From: Warburgia ugandensis
Lineage: Eukaryota; Streptophyta; Magnoliopsida; Canellales; Canellaceae
Direction of reading: 5' to 3'
DNA length: 64,000 bases
Assembly (NCBI GenBank): GCA_035236585.1
Contig: CP141132.1
Location: 48,177,880-48,241,879, forward strand
This document shows positions 61,722 to 64,000 of this stretch, one piece after another. The notes under the pieces were generated by a model. That model saw nothing but the letters and a program-made list of their open reading frames with translations. It was not told where the DNA came from and did not search any database. The translations under genes and the position numbers were made by a program. Position 1 is the stretch's first letter; every line of letters starts with the position of its first letter.

Positions 61722-64000
61722 TGTAGCTTTAAAATTATTTGGAAGCACACAAATCAGTGTAGTAAATTCATGCATCTAAGGTCAACTCCATGAGACATCT
61801 CATAGATCCATAATGGATTGGATTTATTCAAATTGACTAACTTTAGCCAAATAAGGAGAGATGTCATTAAACTAAGAATCTAAAGTAACATGAAATTAGA
61901 AACATTCACAAAATTAGAAACTAAAAGTAAAAGAAACATGCCTAAATTAAAACTAAACAATCAGAATGGAAACTTACCTAACTAACATGCAATTTACTAA
62001 AGGAAACTCTAACAATTTAAATTCAAACTAAGCAATGAAACTTAAGGAGACTACGAAATTAGAGACTTTCCAAAATTAAAACTTACCTAACCTTAAACTT
62101 AATAAAAAGGAAACTTTCTAAAATGCATCAAGGAAACTTTCTAAACTTAAAACAATATGCAAAAAACTAATTAAAAGCTTCTTATACAAGATCAAGTAAC
62201 TAAATTAACCAAGAATCTAAAAGGAAATGGATTTAGAACCATGCACATGGTTTTTAGATTGCGTGCATAATTTTGGAGCCCTAAGATGGTGAAATTTAAT
62301 GCACCTATATTGAGTTACTATGAAAAATCATTATGGGATATAATATAAAAGATTAAAATCTAAATGGGTACCAAGGCTTCAGGAAAATAAGATGTTTTGG
62401 CTGCTGGAATTATAGTACAAAGTTAATGAAAAACCAATTTCCAGATTTTAGTACGTAAGAACAGTCAATAAATGTTGCATTCGAAAGCTATTAAAACCAA
62501 AAAATTTATGCAAGAAATAGCTGAGATCCCAAGTACTTCAATGAAATAAATAATCCATAACAAGATTTCTCACAAAACTTTATTGAATCACCTCAAATTA
62601 CACCGAAAACTAGATGCATAATACATGTTCTATTGCTGAAAATTACGTCTAATTCTTATCTAAGCGGCATCAACAATGCAATATAATACTCACAAACTAA
62701 AGTATGATGAAAGTAAATAAAATCTATAAAGTAAATCAAGAGAAAAGAAAACTAAGTGGGTGAACTAAGGTAAGGAAGTTAAGCCATAACTAAGATGAGA
62801 ATAAGGTGAAAAACTTGAATTTCAAGAGGAAAAATCAAGGTTCTAGGCTAACTCTTCTATTGGCTGTCACTACCAGAGATGAGTCAACTTGAATCTTAAG
62901 GGAATAACAAAGAAAAATGAGTGAAATTGGGGTAAAGAAAGAAGGAGAAGCTACATGGAAAGGAAGGTGCAAAACATTAGAAACTAAAGAAATAAAAACT
63001 AAACCAAAGCAAGCAAACTACTAACCTAAACTGGAGCCCAAATAACTAAGACAATAACTAGAAATACATAGGAAGAAAAGCATCTAAAAAATCCCAAAGT
63101 ACCAAAAGACAGATTGATTTCAAGGTGTCTCACCCACCTCTAATTGGAAAATTCGTATCAAACATGGGGCTATATATAGATGAGTGGTTTCCTAACTTAG
63201 GAAGGGGTGAAAAATGAGGAAAGTGGCCCTAAGGTTAAGGTATTGAATGAGGAAGGTTAGATGGAGATGATATAAGGTAGATGATATAAGAAAGAGACAT
63301 GGGAAGATGACATATGAGAGATAAGAGGGCTAGTTTCTAATTTTGAACAAGGGGGTAGGCATCTTTTTCTTTGGATGGAAAGTGGAATTTTTTTGTTTTC
63401 ATCTAATTTTGTTATATTGGGTTAGTGGAAAGTTAGGGAATAGGTAAGTAAGAAGGTTTCAAAATGATGTGGAAAGATCTAGGGTTTTTAAATTAATTGA
63501 ATTGAAGTAGATCTCAAGTTTCCCATTTGACCACCAATTAGAAAATAGTGGAGGGCCTCTTTTCTCATGAAAGTGCCTCCCTCCTTATAACCCGAGGTCA
63601 ATTTGAATGGAAAAAGAGTGGAAGATGGAATTAGACAATAGGGTTTGTCTCTTGATGCGTCCATTAATGCATAGTCATCTTACCTTTTATATAATTCTCT
63701 CAAATCTTGTAAATAAAACTGAAAATTCAAAATTGAAATAGTAGATCATTGCTTTAATTCACCTCCAATTGTATGACTCCATGTGGCATTTGGCCTGATT
63801 AGCTTGAGTGGCTCACTTTGAGGGCTCATTTGACTTGGCTTTATGGCTCACACCTTTGGTTTTAATGCCTTGAATTCATTGGCTTCTCACCTTCTCTCAT
63901 GGCTTATATGGCTAAGGTGGTTTGAATCGCTCCCATACAAAGGTAGTGGAAATGAATGGCTTATTTCATGGGCCCATTTTAGTCACCTATAGCTCTTCTA
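61722..64000 (-). repeat. T LTR in minus orientation (cut by window edge)
   Basis: Reads as the reverse of the other T LTRs: the end is near 61722 (TGTAGCTTTAAAATTATTTGG), the reversed TCCATGAGACATCTCA block at 61787, the reversed TAGTGACAGCC motif near 62865-62880, and the reversed CCACTACCTTTGTATGGGAG block near 63930. About 2.3 of 2.7 kb is visible. The bases left of it do not form a primer site, so it is a 3' LTR or a solo LTR. The candidate duplication is GGTGA (61717-61721); its partner is outside. Confidence 0.8.

Noticed and set aside
1-64000. tRNA, rRNA, CRISPR, bacterial-type operons
   Set aside because: Looked for and not seen; the only tRNA-like matches are primer sites of the elements.

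Overview
This window is plant nuclear DNA made almost entirely of nested LTR retrotransposons. I find no convincing host gene, tRNA, rRNA or CRISPR array. The lineages point to a flowering plant with a large, repeat-rich, AT-rich genome: Ty3/gypsy chromoviruses of the Tekay/Del type (chromodomain at the end of pol, initiator-Met tRNA primer site, LTRs of 2-5 kb) and Athila/Tat-type Ty3/gypsy elements (LTRs opening TGATGA or similar, Asp-tRNA-like primer site). I cannot name the species.

Working labels: T = Athila/Tat-type family (LTR about 2.7 kb); A, B, C, D, G, H, J = chromovirus LTR families or subfamilies. Left block (1-36727): an old plus-strand T element starts inside the window in gag (966), because the J LTR (1-965) sits in front of it. 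Its RT is split by solo LTR A1 (2376-4764, 5-bp duplication ATGGG). Its 3' LTR (9047-36727) is split by solo LTR B1 (9711-14566, duplication GAATA) and by LTR C (about 15897-36447). C in turn holds solo LTR A2 (17924-20462, duplication TAATC) and solo LTR B2 (20915-35443). B2 holds the one structurally complete element, A3 (21903-31549, minus strand, duplication CATAT). The stack T > C > B2 > A3 is four insertions deep and gives a relative order of age.

Middle block (36728-47119): about 550 bp of unassigned DNA beyond the T 3' LTR, then a composite of chromovirus pieces (D, H1, H2, G) in both orientations. It includes a head-to-head inverted pair of related LTR starts at 39477 and 43637, and a minus-strand pol remnant at 45062-47119.

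Right block (47120-64000): a second T cluster. It runs 3' non-coding region, LTR (49225-56743, itself carrying a T solo LTR with duplication TGAAG and solo LTR A4 with duplication CTTGC), primer site, leader and gag, another LTR (58507-61276), another primer site and leader, and then a minus-strand T LTR that runs off the end.

All coding traces are parts of these fossil elements; none looks like a working gene. Non-coding features worth a look are hairpins that recur in independent copies (B LTR, A LTR, T leader, T LTR), the tandem LTR-internal-LTR-internal order, and the inverted LTR pair. I saw no sign of an unknown gene system.
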